Source: Ptychodera flava
Lineage: Eukaryota; Hemichordata; Enteropneusta; Ptychoderidae
Direction: 5' to 3'
DNA length: 64,000 nucleotides
Assembly: GCF_041260155.1 (NCBI RefSeq)
Contig: NC_091930.1
Location: forward strand, 34,439,070-34,503,069
Both the position numbers and the translations under genes were made by a program. The notes beneath the pieces are model-generated. The model was given only the letters and a program-made list of their open reading frames with translations, had not been told where the DNA came from and ran no database searches. Positions 10,581 to 31,669 of the stretch are shown in pieces (position 1 is the stretch's first letter; the number at the start of each line of letters is the position of its first letter).

Positions 10581-13500
10581 ACTCAGGTGGACAAACAGGC
10601 AGAGAGATAAAGATAGACTGACGGACGGTCGGATTAGTACAGGCAGCTAACAGACATACATATTACACTGCATACAGAAAGCAGACAGCAAAGACGAAAG
10701 CAAAGGAGGAAACAACGGAGACAGGGATGATGTAGGACTGACAAGGAATAGGGAAGTACTCCAAGGCATGGCTACACAGAGATAAACGAAGTAGACGGAA
10801 AGATACTTCCTAAAATTCGTCGAATATATTTAAACTTTAAACGGTTACGTCATATACTTATTCGTATTTGTGTACGATGGCTGTGAGTCATATAGCCTGT
10901 ATAGCTGTGACGGGATTTACGTCTGCCTTCGTCGACAAAGATTTACTGGGAGCTGTGGGCTTTACACCGACTTTCACTGTTTGACAAATATAGAAAATTA
11001 AGACGAAACCCGTCCAAAATAATCGTAGCTCGGTTCGTTCCGCTGTGGGTAGTACTATTAAACAATTCACAGAATTCATTATCTGGTTATTCATAACTGA
11101 ATGCCACGTCAAACGTTTAGAAACTGATGATTAATTGTGAAACAGAAACAACCATCGCACCCTATTCTGCTGGTAAAAGGTTTCTACAACAGCCGACCGT
11201 CTTACCATCACAGGTGCTTGAAATAGTTCAAAGATGACGCGTGGGAATGTGCGCGTGCGTGGATCATCAGGCATAATGTCGCCACTGTTTCGATAATCGG
11301 TCTGAGCATTACCGTGACGTCGAGTTAATCCGTGACTACCGCGCCTTCTGTTGCGCGACATAGCCACGTGACTTTTAGTCGCCAATTGTAACAGAACTTT
11401 CATTCTGATAGCCAGATTTTTTTTTAGTTAGGAGGACATATTTTCATAAGTATGAGAGCCTTTGTAAATTTCCACATTCTGCGCCTCTTTAAATTTCCAC
11501 ATTCTTGGCTTCGTCGATGCGGTTTCCATGCCCTTATTTCAGATAAGTCGGCGAAAGCGCCGTTCTAAACCTTCAAGTTTTCGACATGTACATGACATTA
11601 TAAAGTCTTGAAATCAATAGAATAAGCGCTATTATAGTTGAATACAGGTCAATTTCATATGTTTTATTCTATTTTTTTCTTTTGTAATAAAAGAATTTCT
11701 TGGACAAAAATCTGATTAAAATGTGAACTAATTATATTTATCCAATTTAGTAATCAATTCAGACATGGTAACAGTTTTACATGTCAACATACCTAAGGAA
11801 AAATAACACCAAAATGCGTTGCTATAGAGAAAATGAAATAATCACAAATTAGTCTAACTTTTAATTTAGATTGAATTTGCTACAGGTCAAAGCCGAATTG
11901 GTCGCAGTAACATTGCGAAGGCTGGGATAGGTATTTGTAATGACATTTGAACTTCGCCAGCAGTTTAATATGCCAACAAGAAGTAAATTTGAACTCTTAT
12001 GCCGGGTTTGTTTAGGAAAATTTTTTTCTGACGAGAAATCGTTCGAAAATTTTAACCAGGCACCTACAATATCTGTCCATAATTTGGCGCGCAACTGAGG
12101 TACAGCAAACTAATCTCATCTGCGCAACACGTGTTTAACAGAATGCAGATTGTATGAGTTGGAGAAAGCGGACACATTGGAGTACTTGAAAACACTGGAC
12201 AGGCGATAAAATATTACCATGGCAACATTTTGCATTTATTCACCAAACAGGGTTGCATCGTGGCCGGTAAAGGCAAATTAATGAACTGCTATATGATGAC
12301 GTAGAAACTGAAGCGTGCAACTCAATTCGCAAATTAAACTAAACACTACGATGCGATGTGCAGTTGAAGAATAATCGCCGAATAAAATTTGTATGTGAAC
12401 GTATCACTTCCCAAAGTCAGCGATTTCGAACACCCAATGCACGCCCCTGTAGAGTGCACACTACGGGTCCTCTCATAGACGTAAATTTGTACAGTCAACC
12501 CAAACTCTGAAATGCGATTTAGACGTCTCACAGCCTGGTGGGATTTTAACAGATCTGACCTAGCAAAATTGCAGAGTGAAAATATCACAAATCGTTTGCG
12601 AGTGTTTTCATGTAGCGACATGATGGCAAGAATATCTCATGGAGGCATCCATACGATATGACGTTGAGGTGACTTTTATTGTGCGTTCAACTTAGTGTTT
12701 TAACTTTTCAACAAAACCAATCCGTTCGCATGCGATTTTTCAGCGGACGGAAGGGCAACTGTTTCACAAGCGAGCGGGAAAATTTAGTTTCTGTATGTAA
12801 GTTTGCAGACTCGGAGGGCCGAGTACGCAAGCAAAAAGTACGCGGGGAGTTCCCTACGGGGAGACCAGAAGGGGGATTGGGCCGGGAGATTTAGTAAATG
12901 GGAGAGGGCACCAAAAAGAATTTTTTAGGGGAATACAATTGGACGAAATATGATTTTTGTTCAAATTGCAGTGCATGACAGTTTTGAACCGCTTTGACTT
13001 TCCTGTGCAGAGATCATACTGCTCAAATCTACCTTTTGAAGTATAGCCTAATTGTAGGAAAACAAAAGAGGCCACGGTTTTCTCGACTAGACTGTTAAAC
13101 TGCTTCTTTGGCTACGTCGATACAGTCAAAATAGAAACGAGGGACCGTCGACAGTCTTCTTAGCGACGACTACATCGTAAACGGATTGTTTCGTGCATCA
13201 ATAAGACGGCCTATCAAACGTAACCGTCTCGCCGATTATTATGATGTATGGCTCATTAGTACCCGGATGTTCCACTTGAGTTGATCGTTACAAAAGTTCC
13301 GCATTGCACAGGTTGCAAATCCAGATTAACTGTACGGCTTGGCATTGCTTCAAAGTTTGGAAATTTGTACTTTGCGCGCCTTGTAAAGTCGATGCGTTTG
13401 GAAACGGGTTTTTGCGTGGACGTTCTGGCAGCTGTGGGGTAGCGATGTATATTGCAGCACACAAATGCATCATTGATTGTATTCGTACAGTTGAAAAAAC

Positions 13501-16500
13501 AAACAAACAAACAAACGAATAAATGATGAGACAATAGTCACACGAATCGGTAAACAAAATTCAATCAGTCATACAAAAATCACTGTAAATAAAGAAATGG
13601 AAAATTTAAGCTAACAAACAAACAAAAAACAAACAAACACATGAATACATTGCAAACCAATCAATCTGATTTAAATTGTAGGGACTGGTGAGGGTGGACA
13701 TCGCTGAGGCAGGAATCGTTAATCAATATTACCATTTATTCAAAAGCGAAGCGAACTCAGTACAAAATATTCTCTACACACTGAAAAAAGTTCGTTGCAC
13801 TAAGAGCACTGTGGGTCTTGGCGCGAACGCGGAAATGTGTCAACAGCTATACTGCCAATGCAAATAAAGTTATTATTATACAAATGCTAGAGCACTGATT
13901 TTTAAAAAAGTCTTTCTTTTCGATGTGATGTATTCTCGATTTCATACATTCCAAGCGATGTAGATGGTCTTAATTCACCCAGTCCATTTTTGTTTGCCCT
14001 TTTATGTTGAAAGCATTTCGAAATACGCAGAGTTAATTTTGGCTAAATACTCAAAATTCTCTCAAGGGCTTGCCTGCAGATTTAACCATCGAAATGACGC
14101 AATCATGGCGGGACGTTTTTGTTCTAGCTGTCGTGTCACAAACCTCGTGGATTGGAGGCTCGAGTGATGTCTAAAAGAAACATAAAGAAATGCTGCAAAA
14201 ATATTGACAAGGCGGGAAAACGTTATGAACATACAGCTGGGCTCGAGAGATATTTTTGCTCACAAAATCGTTACAAAACCGAGTTCGTCTCATACATGTA
14301 TCTAACAGTTGTACATTTCGTAAATGACACTACAGATGTCGTCTGCTCAGCAGATGTGAAAGGTTTGAAACTTAATAGGTAAACGGAAGCAATGAAATAA
14401 AACGTACTGATGATATAACGTTACACCAGTCTCACAAATGATTTCCTGATCACCAAATACAAGTTCATCCTGGCAACTGAAAAATGAGACTGATGAAACG
14501 AGGAGCGATTTTTAGCGAAAGTTTGTAAAAATTTCCATTGTAAAACGATAAAAAATTGAGCAGACTTCAATTGACATCACTTGAAATTTTTATCGAAATG
14601 ACGATAAAACCTGCCCATTATTGTAGTTGTGTAATTTTCCACTTAAAACCAACTAAAGACTGCTGACATTCTTCCGAACAAATTCATTTATTTTTCTGTA
14701 TGTTCCTGAGCTAATATGCGTTCTTTCGTGACTTGAAAAGGCCATGTGATTCAAACGTACCGGTAAAGGAACGCTGGATTGCAACCTGACGTAGCCACTG
14801 AGTCCCTCGTGAATGTATTTATCAAGTGCTATAGCTTGTCATACACTGAGAAGATCTCATTAGTACAAGGATGCAGATCAACTCTAGCCGGATTTGCCGT
14901 CCGTATGACAGATCATTGCAGCATGTGTTTTGTTTGACATCATGCGCAGGAATGTTTCGGACTGTGCTCGCGAGCAGGCTCATAAAAAGGTCCCGAGCAA
15001 TTGAATTGAGTGCCAGACCTGATGTTTGTTGCCAATTCTGAATTAGAGCTGTACGTTTAGATTAATTTAACGAATACTCAAAGTTGAAGCAATGCTTCTC
15101 CGCAAACAAACAGAAGAAAATTAATCTGAGGCACTGTAAATAGAATTCTTTGTTTGCCGTCCCCGTGCGGGTAGATTTTAAGAGGAAAATCAGAAAACAA
15201 ACATTATGTTAACACTATCAAAAATAAAAATGTTATTCTTCCAAAAGAAACCAAATAAAAATTGAGCTTATGTTAATACTCTAAGACTTGTGTTTTCGTC
15301 TGTGTTCGTTTTTCCCTGACTGGCCGGTAGGTTTTTCGAAAATCCAAAGACGGCAAACAAATAATTTTATTTCAATAGCCTAATTGAGCTAATGCAACTA
15401 TAAATCATGCCATTCAAGAATGAAATGTACTATGGTGTCGAAACTGCTCGTATCTGACCGCTGACACTCAGCAACGGCACGTCTTTCTCTTGTCTTCCTT
15501 GTATAAGATATATCGCTGACATATGACCTGAAAGCATAATTCGTGTTTAAATTTCTAGTTTCGATGGATTTAATAATTGTTCGTAATTTGTACGAGACGT
15601 ACCTAACGCGTAGGAGTTCACAATGTTTTTATAGTTCCGTCATTCCTAAAGGGCTTTATTTCATCATTGTAAAGTTTTCAGTCAAGCAATGCAGAATGAA
15701 TGCGTGTTTCCAAACTTCATATGCCAGAATATAAATATATCACATAAATGTTACAACAATTAAGCCATATAATAACACTTTACCATAACCCTATATATCA
15801 TCATCGAAAGCCCTGTTACACTAAAAATATCATGAGTAACGTACTACATACAACTTGACACGGACATGAACGTTTAAAATTTTCAACTTCCCCGATCTAG
15901 TCTTCAGCAAAATTGATTGTTTATTCTCTTTCAAAGTCTAAAAAAATCATAAAATAGTAAGCGTGTATGTGCTCTTTTGGATGTGGTAACCAAATCGATG
16001 GTGTCTGTGTGATATCTTAAAGTGGGAAAACTAATTTTCGATTTCCACGAAAGAAAAGCGCTACGGTAAGAACAGGAGGTGAGGCAAGACGCGCTGTTAA
16101 AAAAAAAGAATTATCATTATTGGGATTCCGAAAGTACGTCTCGGGTTTTAATCAATCGAAACAGAACTATCGTCTTTTCATAGTCACTGATTGACAGATG
16201 AAAAGACAGGCAAGCTGACCAAAAATGTGGCAGAAAAAGAATCTATATACAGACATATAAAACAAGCGCAAATATCGAGAAGCAGTTCTTCAAAAAATGG
16301 AAAAAACACGGATCAAAATTAATTTATTTAAACGTTGAGTTACTGCTACCGTACAACCTTGCATCGTTGTTCAGGTCACAAAAAGTACACCGTTGAGTTC
16401 AACAGGATGTCTTGCTGAGAATTATTTTCTTTGTATTTAAAAGGGTGGAGTGATTTCTCATTCGGTGTTGCCAGTGAGCAGGGCCATGGTGCACGTTGTG

Positions 16501-18587
16501 GCTACAATATGAACTGCCTCACAACTGCTGCCCCACTAAAAAAAAGTTAAAGATTAGACAAGTAGAATGTCATGGGTGCACAAAGGGGGAAATCCAGCCT
16601 ACCATTCATTGATTGCAGGATTTTGTTTGTTATGAAGAGATAGGAAGATTACGGGGGATGAGTTGTCTCCTCGTTGCCATTGTGTTGAACATGAAGCCTC
16701 GTTTTTCGCGAATCATCATTTTTTATCTTTTTCTGTTCAACAGTTTCTTGTTCCACTCTCAGAATCGTATTAAAATCCTGAAGTTGAATTTGTCAACAAA
16801 GCTTTCATGTTTGTAAGGTTAGAAGTTACTCTACACAAAGATTTATTTCACATGAACAACATTGCCTATCGTACGCAATGTGTGAGAATTGTATAATTCT
16901 GGAACAAAAACGCGATCAAAATTCGTCATTGCTAAGCTGTTGCCTACTTAAAATACTCTTCTTTCGTCCGCCTGAAACTGAGATAGGGCTAATTCCTGAT
17001 GACGTCAGTTTAAAAACTCTGATATTAAACATTATTGATATACAATTATAAATATTTTGGCGAAAATTTTGACGACCTTATGGTATTACGCTTACATATA
17101 ACATGGATTCCGAATTGGTACTTTATTACCATTAAAGCTACGATTAAAAATATGAAAATCGTGTATCAAGGGATCGAACTGAAAGCCACAGCAATGATCA
17201 TAGGCGCAAAAAGACAAAAAAAAAAGTTTATTTTATTTCCTATCAGTAGGGACAGATGAGGCGCACGCGTATTATTAAATATTTATAATCAAACCAGGAC
17301 ATTGGCCAGCAACGCTCTTTCACACGAGGCATTTGCAGGTATTGCTCTGACAGTTTCATCGGAATGTATAAATGTTCTGTGGTGTGTTTCCAGATAAAAC
17401 ATAATCTCGAATCAACAAGGCTATGTGTCGGGTGTTAGTGGTTGCCGACATCCGTGTCGCAAAGTCGTCTTTGAATGTTGATCAAAGTAAAGTCGGTATA
17501 CGGTCTGATCAGCATAATAATGGCATAACAATCGGTCGATAATAATTTACTTGTGATAGCTCTTTTCAGGATTTTTTTGGCAATAATTCTGCATGGACGA
17601 ACGTTTCTTTGTTAAGTTTAAGTTGAACAGCCTACGACATTGGCTTAGTAGTCTGCGGTGCTTTACGCCAGCATAGAGTTTACGACTGAGTTTAATGCGT
17701 CGGTGACGCCGACGTGAGAGCATCAGTATTCCTGCAAAATTTATGTGTATGCATAATATTTTCGCTGATATGCCTGTATGAGACGATCTTTATCGCTTTT
17801 ATCTGAAGAAGAACGTGAGAAAATAACAAGGGAAGAGCAGACAGCAAACATCTGACGTAATCCGACACGGTTGCGAACCATTGCGATTACATCTCGAGCT
17901 CAGTGTCCAGTGCATGACGATCTGTCGCGACTCATGACCTTTGAACCTATAATACTGCACTTTACTATGACTCTTTACCATACCTGCACGACCGTATATA
18001 GAACGACTAATTAACGTCTCGTTCAAGGGTCGATAATAAGAGTCCGGCGGACTCAGTCCGCCCTCTACCTGCAGACCTGCAGACTGTTGTGGTTCCAAAA
18101 TAAGCAGCCGACGTCATCGCATCCGGGTTCTTGAAATTGCTCGGTCGATAGGGAAAGCGCGGGGATTTCCCCTCGATAGGCCATATCAAAATTTTCGTCG
18201 ATGATACGCAGACAGTGGTGCAAAAAACAACCTCGCGCACAGATCGTTATCAGATATGCGTAACCTAACGATGTCAATTGTCGAGAATGGCTAGCATCTT
18301 CAGTGGCGGCAGACGATATATTTAGCGTATGAGCTTGAATACTTATCGCTAATGAGGTTCGAGTTTCATAGATTGCATCTCGTGATCGTTATTGGTATGC
18401 TCTATGTCAAATTTAGAAATACACAAGGACTTCAAGCAGCTTGGGTTTCAGCAGAGAGGCATGTGTGAATTCCCCAGCGAAGGTTGTCAACACCGAATTT
18501 TTAAGATTTTTGTTTTTAAAAAATTAAATCCAATACATTAATGTACTCGAACATCATACATCTATCCAATTATTAAAGAAAGTTTTT
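10581..18587. other. Long noncoding stretch
   Basis: 8 kb with no supportable gene. AAAC-type short repeats lie at about 13496-13520 and 13617-13640, and CRE octamers begin at 17000. Open frames at 17.8-18.3 kb on the minus strand overlap in three frames and match nothing I recognise. Confidence 0.45.
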
Positions 18588-18626
<39 letters not shown>

Positions 18627-18637
18627 TGTTTGTTGTT
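18588..18637. repeat. (TTG)n microsatellite
   Basis: About 12 TTG units followed by T-rich slippage products. Confidence 0.9.
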
Positions 18638-18801
18638 TTTTTCTGTAAGGGGAAATGAACAACCCTTTCAAAGTCTACCATGAATCGAATACCATAGCGA
18701 CTCTGGAGGAGGGTAAAATTATAAAAAAAAACGACAGCAATACAATTATGGTTATTTATTTTTATATTGATCATAAGTAATTCTTTTATTAAGTTATTTA
18801 T

Positions 18802-19014
18802 AACACGATTAGAACTAATTTGGGATAACTGGATGGTGAAGTAATGTCGATTTAATCTGCAAATGTAACCTCATCTGCTTTTCTTTTTAAGTTAAACACT
18901 TGTTTTCATGAGTAATTTGTGATATTGCAACATTCAGCTATAGGGCACCTAACACTTTTGAGAAATTTAAAAAATATAAAGATCCAATTATCCCAAATTA
19001 GTTCCAATCGTGTT
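18802..19014. mobile_element. 213-bp element with 33-bp terminal inverted repeats (family B)
   Basis: The left end AACACGATTAGAACTAATTT and the right end, reverse complemented, AACACGATTGGAACTAATTT continue matching for 33 bp (31 of 33 identical). The interior is AT-rich and noncoding. No clear target-site duplication, so the superfamily is unknown. Confidence 0.75.
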
Positions 19015-20410
19015 TTCTTTGTTCATGTTTCATAATTCGTTGCTCTACATGAAAAAATAACACTTATCTAATAGTCCACATGATCTAGCCTCAAAAACAC
19101 AACTTATTATGGTGTACAATATGTAATATCAGCAAATCGATTTCACACAATTTGACAGCAATTACACAAGTTTTACACACAGATAAAGTATATATTGACG
19201 AGATGTCTACAAGGCATTGTGGCATGATTCTATGAGTAGAACAGAAAAACTATTTTTTAGATCAAATAATAGAAAAACAAAACAGCAAATCTGTCAAAGT
19301 TACTGCTTCTAGTGTTAAATTTTCATGATATTCTCTCGATTTGGAAAGATGATTATAAATACAGTCAACGTTTTGTGATGCACTCCAGGGCTATGACGTC
19401 AGGCGGGAAAGTGATAAGTTTTTGAATTATATGGTTATATTTTCCATTCAAAAATTTGTAAAGTGCGATGCGGCAAAATTTCTCAGTACAAATGAATGAC
19501 ATTTTCCTAGTCGCACTGAAGCTTCTCATAATATCAGTTTTTTTGGGTTTTTTTAGTCCGGTTTGCTAAATATAAGTTCTTGTCCTACCAAACCATGTCG
19601 ATTGTTTAGTACACAGCCTGTGTGTATACAGGCTTATGTGTGTGATCCAATTGCATTGTAGACAATTGTTAGACTGCCCGGGCTAAAAAAATCATTTTTC
19701 AACGATTACATCGTATAGCGCACACTTTTCGTACTTTGGTGGTTACAAGGCTGATGATTCTAAAATTACCATAATTTAGGAGGAAGACCTGAGAAGACGG
19801 AGCAAAGTTTCCTGAGTTTTTGACGAAAATTATCAAAATTTGACAACTACTGTTCTGTTAATCGATTTTTTTGTCTGCACCTATACATTCAGTCAAGTTT
19901 CGCACAAAGGGATTGCGACATGCTGAGTATTACGAATACCAGAAGATCTGAATCAAAGTACGCCGAAACATTTTCGTTCTATGAATTTATGACGAACCAT
20001 GTCCATGTTGAGACTTGCAAGTGAGGTATATTGATACGGTATTTTGTAGTCACAGATACTGCGCGATCCAAGGGCTCTCGGAAAAGGCAGACAAAATGTT
20101 GTGCACTTAGCCCACCCCGGTCTTCAATCGGTTTAAATAATGCGTCTGACATCAAAAATGACATATAGGCGCGTAAGACGGGGCAATTTCCGATCAAAGG
20201 AGATTTTGGCGCGAAAGATGAATAATCGTTGAACTGTGTATTGTTGATATTTCTGATCCGCGTGTTGCCTAAGCAAATATCATTGTTACAATATTGATTG
20301 TTTCGGAAATTCCAAACGTTACAGTTGAATCCACGTCTGAGACAGTCAGATATTCAGATTTTCATATTTTACTATTTTTGCTGGCATAGTGTCTGCGTGG
20401 ACACATTTTA
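19015..20410. other. Noncoding stretch
   Basis: No gene seen; one CRE octamer at 19394-19401. Confidence 0.5.
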
Positions 20411-20634
20411 AAGCCTTTGGAGAAATTGAAGGTTTCCCGCTTTTGTTTTTGTGAAAATTATTGAAAAAAATTTTTGCCCTCAGACTATGAGTTAACATAA
20501 CATGGCGGCCATTTTGAATTTCGAATAGTTTGCGTGGTGACCCTTAATAGCTCTTTTGATTCAAAGTTTCCCGGGGGGGGGTACCGCAAGTTCAAATTTT
20601 TCACTTTCGAAGCGCATACTACCGTAAAGAGACA
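20411..20634 (-). mobile_element. Miniature transposon, family A, truncated copy
   Basis: Reverse orientation. Keeps the core ATGGCGGCCATTTTGAATTT and the end GCGCATACTACC, but lacks the distal end. Confidence 0.65.
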
Positions 20635-23600
20635 TGGACTGTATTTTTAGACAATATTTTTATAGTTTTTATCATGGACACATGTACAGCTTAACATTAT
20701 TCTCTCTAAAGCAGGTTGAGTTGTAATCGTGATTCACAAAGTGTTAGATTTGCTGACACATTGTATTTTGTCTATTAAGCAATGTAAGCATTGACAAACC
20801 AATTCTGTAATTCGCACCGAACAAGAAAAACATTGGAAACTTCACACGAGCATATAAATATACATATAAATGTACTGGCAAGGTAAACTTTAAAACTTTA
20901 AAAAACTTAAGAATGGAATAATTGATTTTCTCAATACATGTAACACAGCAAATGGCCGACATTCAGTGACTGTTGTCGTTGACTTTCAGGCAATATGCTT
21001 CTCTGATTCGACACGTAGCACATGACCGCTGACTTAATTTTTTTTTATGAAACAGTATTATTAAGTTCAATATCATCTTGACGTCAGCAACAGCCAAATG
21101 TTCCCTCTTCTAAGCGCGTATTGTAGCTTGTTTCCTTAAATTTGACAATAGGTTGTCAGGGTGACGATGCGATTCATTCAGTAGAGGGTGTGGGGGAATA
21201 TTCAGTTCAAATAACAAATGCCTTTGAAAATAAGGCTAGCTAGGTAGGTCGGAGGATTTTTTCTTTTCGTTGGCTGCCATGAGAATCATAAAATACAGTA
21301 AAATTTAAAAATTTTTTTTGAAAAAAATGATAAAAATTTCTGGGGTCGGCGGGGGTTTTTTTAGGGTCGGTCGGGAAAGATACATTTTTTTACTTTGCCT
21401 CCCGAGGTTCAAAATGAGAGCTATGATACGTAAGTTTTCAGAAATTTTGCAAGCGCCTCATTTTTCGGGAATCGCGCGTTGGATGCCAAGATGCATAGTT
21501 TGCCGTAATTAGATAGGAGTCGTCTTAGCGTCGTCAGTGTCCCGAAAAGGAAGTTCACAGATAAAGTTCCTTTGATCACGTGGAAATCAAGATTAGTTTT
21601 ATGAGTGACAGCGTGGGTTGGGGATTGGAATAAGGATGGTCTCCACAGTAACCTGAATAGGGCCAGTGGATATTTATAGGACATGAAGTCAGTGAATATT
21701 GTTGTGTATGTTCTGCATACAATCTTTTCATATTGCACATTTCTATTAAGGATTTACAGCCTGTCACGTGACATTCCAAAAGCTCAGCGCAAGAGGGACG
21801 TGACGTATATTTCATCAAACATGAACGAATTTTGCCATTTTTTCATTCACTGACATATCCTTTTGAAAATATTACCAAGTACGCTTGCTCCATGCGGGCC
21901 TATACACCAATATCGACTTAAAATTCGTTCGATCTTTCCGTTTTAAAAATTTCACCAATACATCTGAAAAGTTACAGGGCTTTCAGCCTAGATTCGTCTC
22001 TAGCACAAATTGTAAAATCTGCGCAGCGTCGCCCTAAGCTAGGCCATCGGCCGTGACCTGTTTCACGATACATAAGGCGTTTTTGAGCCTGTTCCTGGGA
22101 CAAAGCCAACTCTCTAATAACAACCGAAGAAAACTCGGCGATCGGATAGCCGTGAGATGTATACATGCACGATGGAGAGAGTATATCTTGGTTCAACGGC
22201 CGGTCGCGAAGATGTCGTCAGCCGTGTATGAACGTTTTCAGACAACCAGTCCTGTGGACATGATGAGGTGTCATATGAATTATTTCTACCACTGCAGACG
22301 GACAAACATACAAGAAATTTTGCCGAGTGTTGTATGCCTTCATATACGAACATCGATTCGGATTTTTTTGTTCGAAAAAATTGTGAAAATGTTACCGATT
22401 CGTTGACGACTGCATAAATTGTTCCGAAATGGTTCCGATCCAGCGGCCAGTAATTTTCGTAAAATCAAAATGATCTTCCATCGTAAGTTTTCACTTTGCG
22501 ACGTGATTCGTTTACTACTGAAAACAAACGTCAAACAAACAAACAACGTCGCTATCGTGAGTCTCTTGTCTCAAAGACATAACCATTACTTTGGTAAATC
22601 AAGATGAAAAGAATACAATAGTGATCATGCATTACACGAGTATCCTCACCGCCAGTCGATAGTTCGTTAGACCATGGCACACTGAGCACTGTACGATACC
22701 TCCAAACACAGCGTCCAGCCTAGGGTCGGCCCCTTAGATCTTTGGCGTACAATTTCGGTACCAAGAATGTTCAAAGAAAATGATGGATGAAAATCAAAGC
22801 TCTAACTCGTCTCCGACAGATTATTTACAATTTTGAAATTCTGTCGAAATTTGAACTTTAAAATCATAATTTTCTGGATGTGGAGGAGGCCTTATTTGGC
22901 AATTCTACGTTCTCAACCCAGCGTCGAGGGTACCGTTCGTCCGTTCGCACGGTCCAGGTACGGTCCCTGGTGGGTTTTACGAGGGTTTTAGGACTTGAAT
23001 TCAACCGTTGGCAGTAGTGAAAGATTAAATGCAGCATCGCCAACGTGTCGATTGTGTTTACGAAGTGGGTTGTGGCGGCTACATCAATGCTTAAAGGGAT
23101 TTGAAACCACAATATAAACATCGTAAATTTCCAAAATACACGTCTCCAACGCTAAAACAGAGGCTTGAGCAAGAATGATGTGATAAGCAACCGTGCGTGT
23201 TACATGGGGCTGGAGTTATGTGTTCAAAATAGATTAATAGATGATGGGATATTTTCAACTCTCAGCTGAAATTTCAAACTCTTGTCAGCAAGCTGTAACA
23301 TTACATTGATTTCAAAGCGACTGCACATGACGTTTAGTTTTGGCCAAGTCTTCAGAAAAATGCTAACAAATTTAAAAGTTAATACGCTTAAGTCCAGAGA
23401 TCCCCCCCCCCCGTCATCACAGTAGCATATAGCAATAGCATTGACCCCAGTCTTTGTGCGGTGACCAAATTTTGTTAAAATACAAAGTGTAGACCCTCAA
23501 ATTGTAATATGATAAAACAGAATTATATTTAGACGTAGATTGTTCTCTGTCGTCTGCAAATTGACTTGGGTTGCACTGAAGTAGTGTGAAAGGCGTACTT

Positions 23601-24223
23601 TAACGCGTCCACAAATAATTATGAAACAGACAGAGCGGCGTCGAAATCCTCGTTGCGCGCATATACTCGGTCGAGACTACATTGTGCCATTTTGAGGACA
23701 GGGGATTACCAAAAATACAAACAAAACAATAGAAAGGTGCATAAATATGTACATCGTCACGCACTCGAAGAGTGGTATTGTGGTATTGACCAGGATGTCG
23801 TTTAACTATAAGAACAAAAAAATCCGGTTACCTGTTAGATTTTTTTTACTAACATAAGCTTATATAGGGGATCAATAGATAAAATTTAACCTTGAATCAC
23901 ACAACAGTTACTGTTAAATAGCTTCCTCATGTCTTCGCCGTTTTTTTCTAACATCTGGCCAATTACTCCCCGTTTGGAATATTTTATATCAGATAAATAT
24001 GACCACAAAATGTGATACCAACATGTTAAATTTCTTTATAAAAACTCTATCGTCATTTGAAGTATTTTTGATCACGATATACGAGAAATACGAGAGACGA
24101 TTCCGGGTTCGTATAAGTGGTAGTTCTACGAAGCGACTGGGACAAACCACTTTTGTGGAGGTGTGCACGTATCATAGCTGGTAACCCCTTCGACTAAGTG
24201 AGCATCACCACGAGGTGTCACCA
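20635..24223. other. Noncoding stretch upstream of the dispanin-like gene
   Basis: No supportable gene. One CRE octamer at 21079-21086 and a C-run at about 23402. Confidence 0.45.
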
Positions 24224-24229
24224 TATAAA
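24224..24229 (+). promoter_or_regulatory. TATA box of the dispanin-like gene
   Basis: TATAAA about 170 bp upstream of the start codon, which implies a 5' UTR of about 145 nt. Confidence 0.5.
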
Positions 24230-24400
24230 TTGGACGGATCCCAGACCTGCGTCAATGAGTTGTAGACAGTCATACTGATAGAGTACTGAACAGTGGTGAC
24301 AAAGCGGTACTGATAACGATCTCATTATTTTGGAAGTTTTGGAGTGACTGGTGGTGAATACTAGGTGACCGAGGGATCATCTTATACACGATTCGAAACT

Positions 24401-30735
<6,335 letters not shown>

Positions 30736-31029
30736 GGATATACGATCGAAAGTTCGACAATCTATCCCCGGGATGGTGACGTCATAGGCACGAGCCCAGT
30801 AAAATGCAGTCGGGTGGATGGCGCTTCAGCAATGCATATGTCAACATTAATCATGATATGCTTTGTCTTTTTAAGATACTTCTTTTATTTCTGTATTCCA
30901 CTGTGTTATAGCGGTATCTAAAGTGAGAGAACTGAATTGTAATTCAACAGGGAATGTTTGCTAAAAGGCGAGAGTTTAAAAGTTTCCGTCGACATTCTTC
31001 GACATTACTCGGCGCAGCATCGTCTCCCA

Positions 31030-31035
31030 AATAAA
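31030..31035 (+). terminator. Polyadenylation signal candidates for the dispanin-like gene
   Basis: AATAAA 295 nt past the stop codon. Further AATAAA copies at 31292-31297 and 31663-31668 would give longer 3' UTRs. Which one is used cannot be told from sequence. Confidence 0.4.
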
Positions 31036-31669
31036 ACCGCTTTCAAATAGAGGTGCAGAGAATATTTTATTATAAATAGTTTGTCTAATGTTCTAATTTT
31101 AGGAATATTTATCAAAATTGGGAAAACATTGTAGTTACATCACCTATATACTGAATATATATTAAAATTTTGTAATAAGAAAAATCAAGACAATGACGTT
31201 TATTTTCGCTTATTATTTTTCGCCTATTGCCAGAGTATTTAAAAAATGCAGAAATGGTTAACTTGAAGGGATAAAACATATTCGCTTGAGAAATAAATTG
31301 TGCGCTTAATAATATTATTCGTTTTCGTGATTTCTATTTCATAATTTATTCAAATAGGTCATCATGAAGCTTACCTTAATGACTTTTTAATTACCTAGAT
31401 TTCACATATTTGCAACTCACTATGTTGAAATTGGAAACGTTTCTTACAAATGTACATATCCGTTTTAATTCTCCAGACAATTTTATACTGACGACATAAC
31501 CCAAGGTGACCTTGGCCTTCAATGCATCTCATTGTCGGGTTTATTTTTTTTCTTATTCTAAACATTTACATATTTCCATATATCACTACTCAGGTGTTCG
31601 TGTACATACGTTGTCGTGTAAAAATCGTGTAGACTATTTCAATTTTGTGAGAGACAAAACTCAATAAAA

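Noticed and set aside
10036..10582. Ser/Leu- and Arg/Glu-rich frames of 125-149 codons
   Set aside because: Translation of the GA/GACA microsatellite; the same applies to similar frames at 7.4-7.7, 25.6-26.0, 57.0-57.7 and 62.5-63.1 kb.
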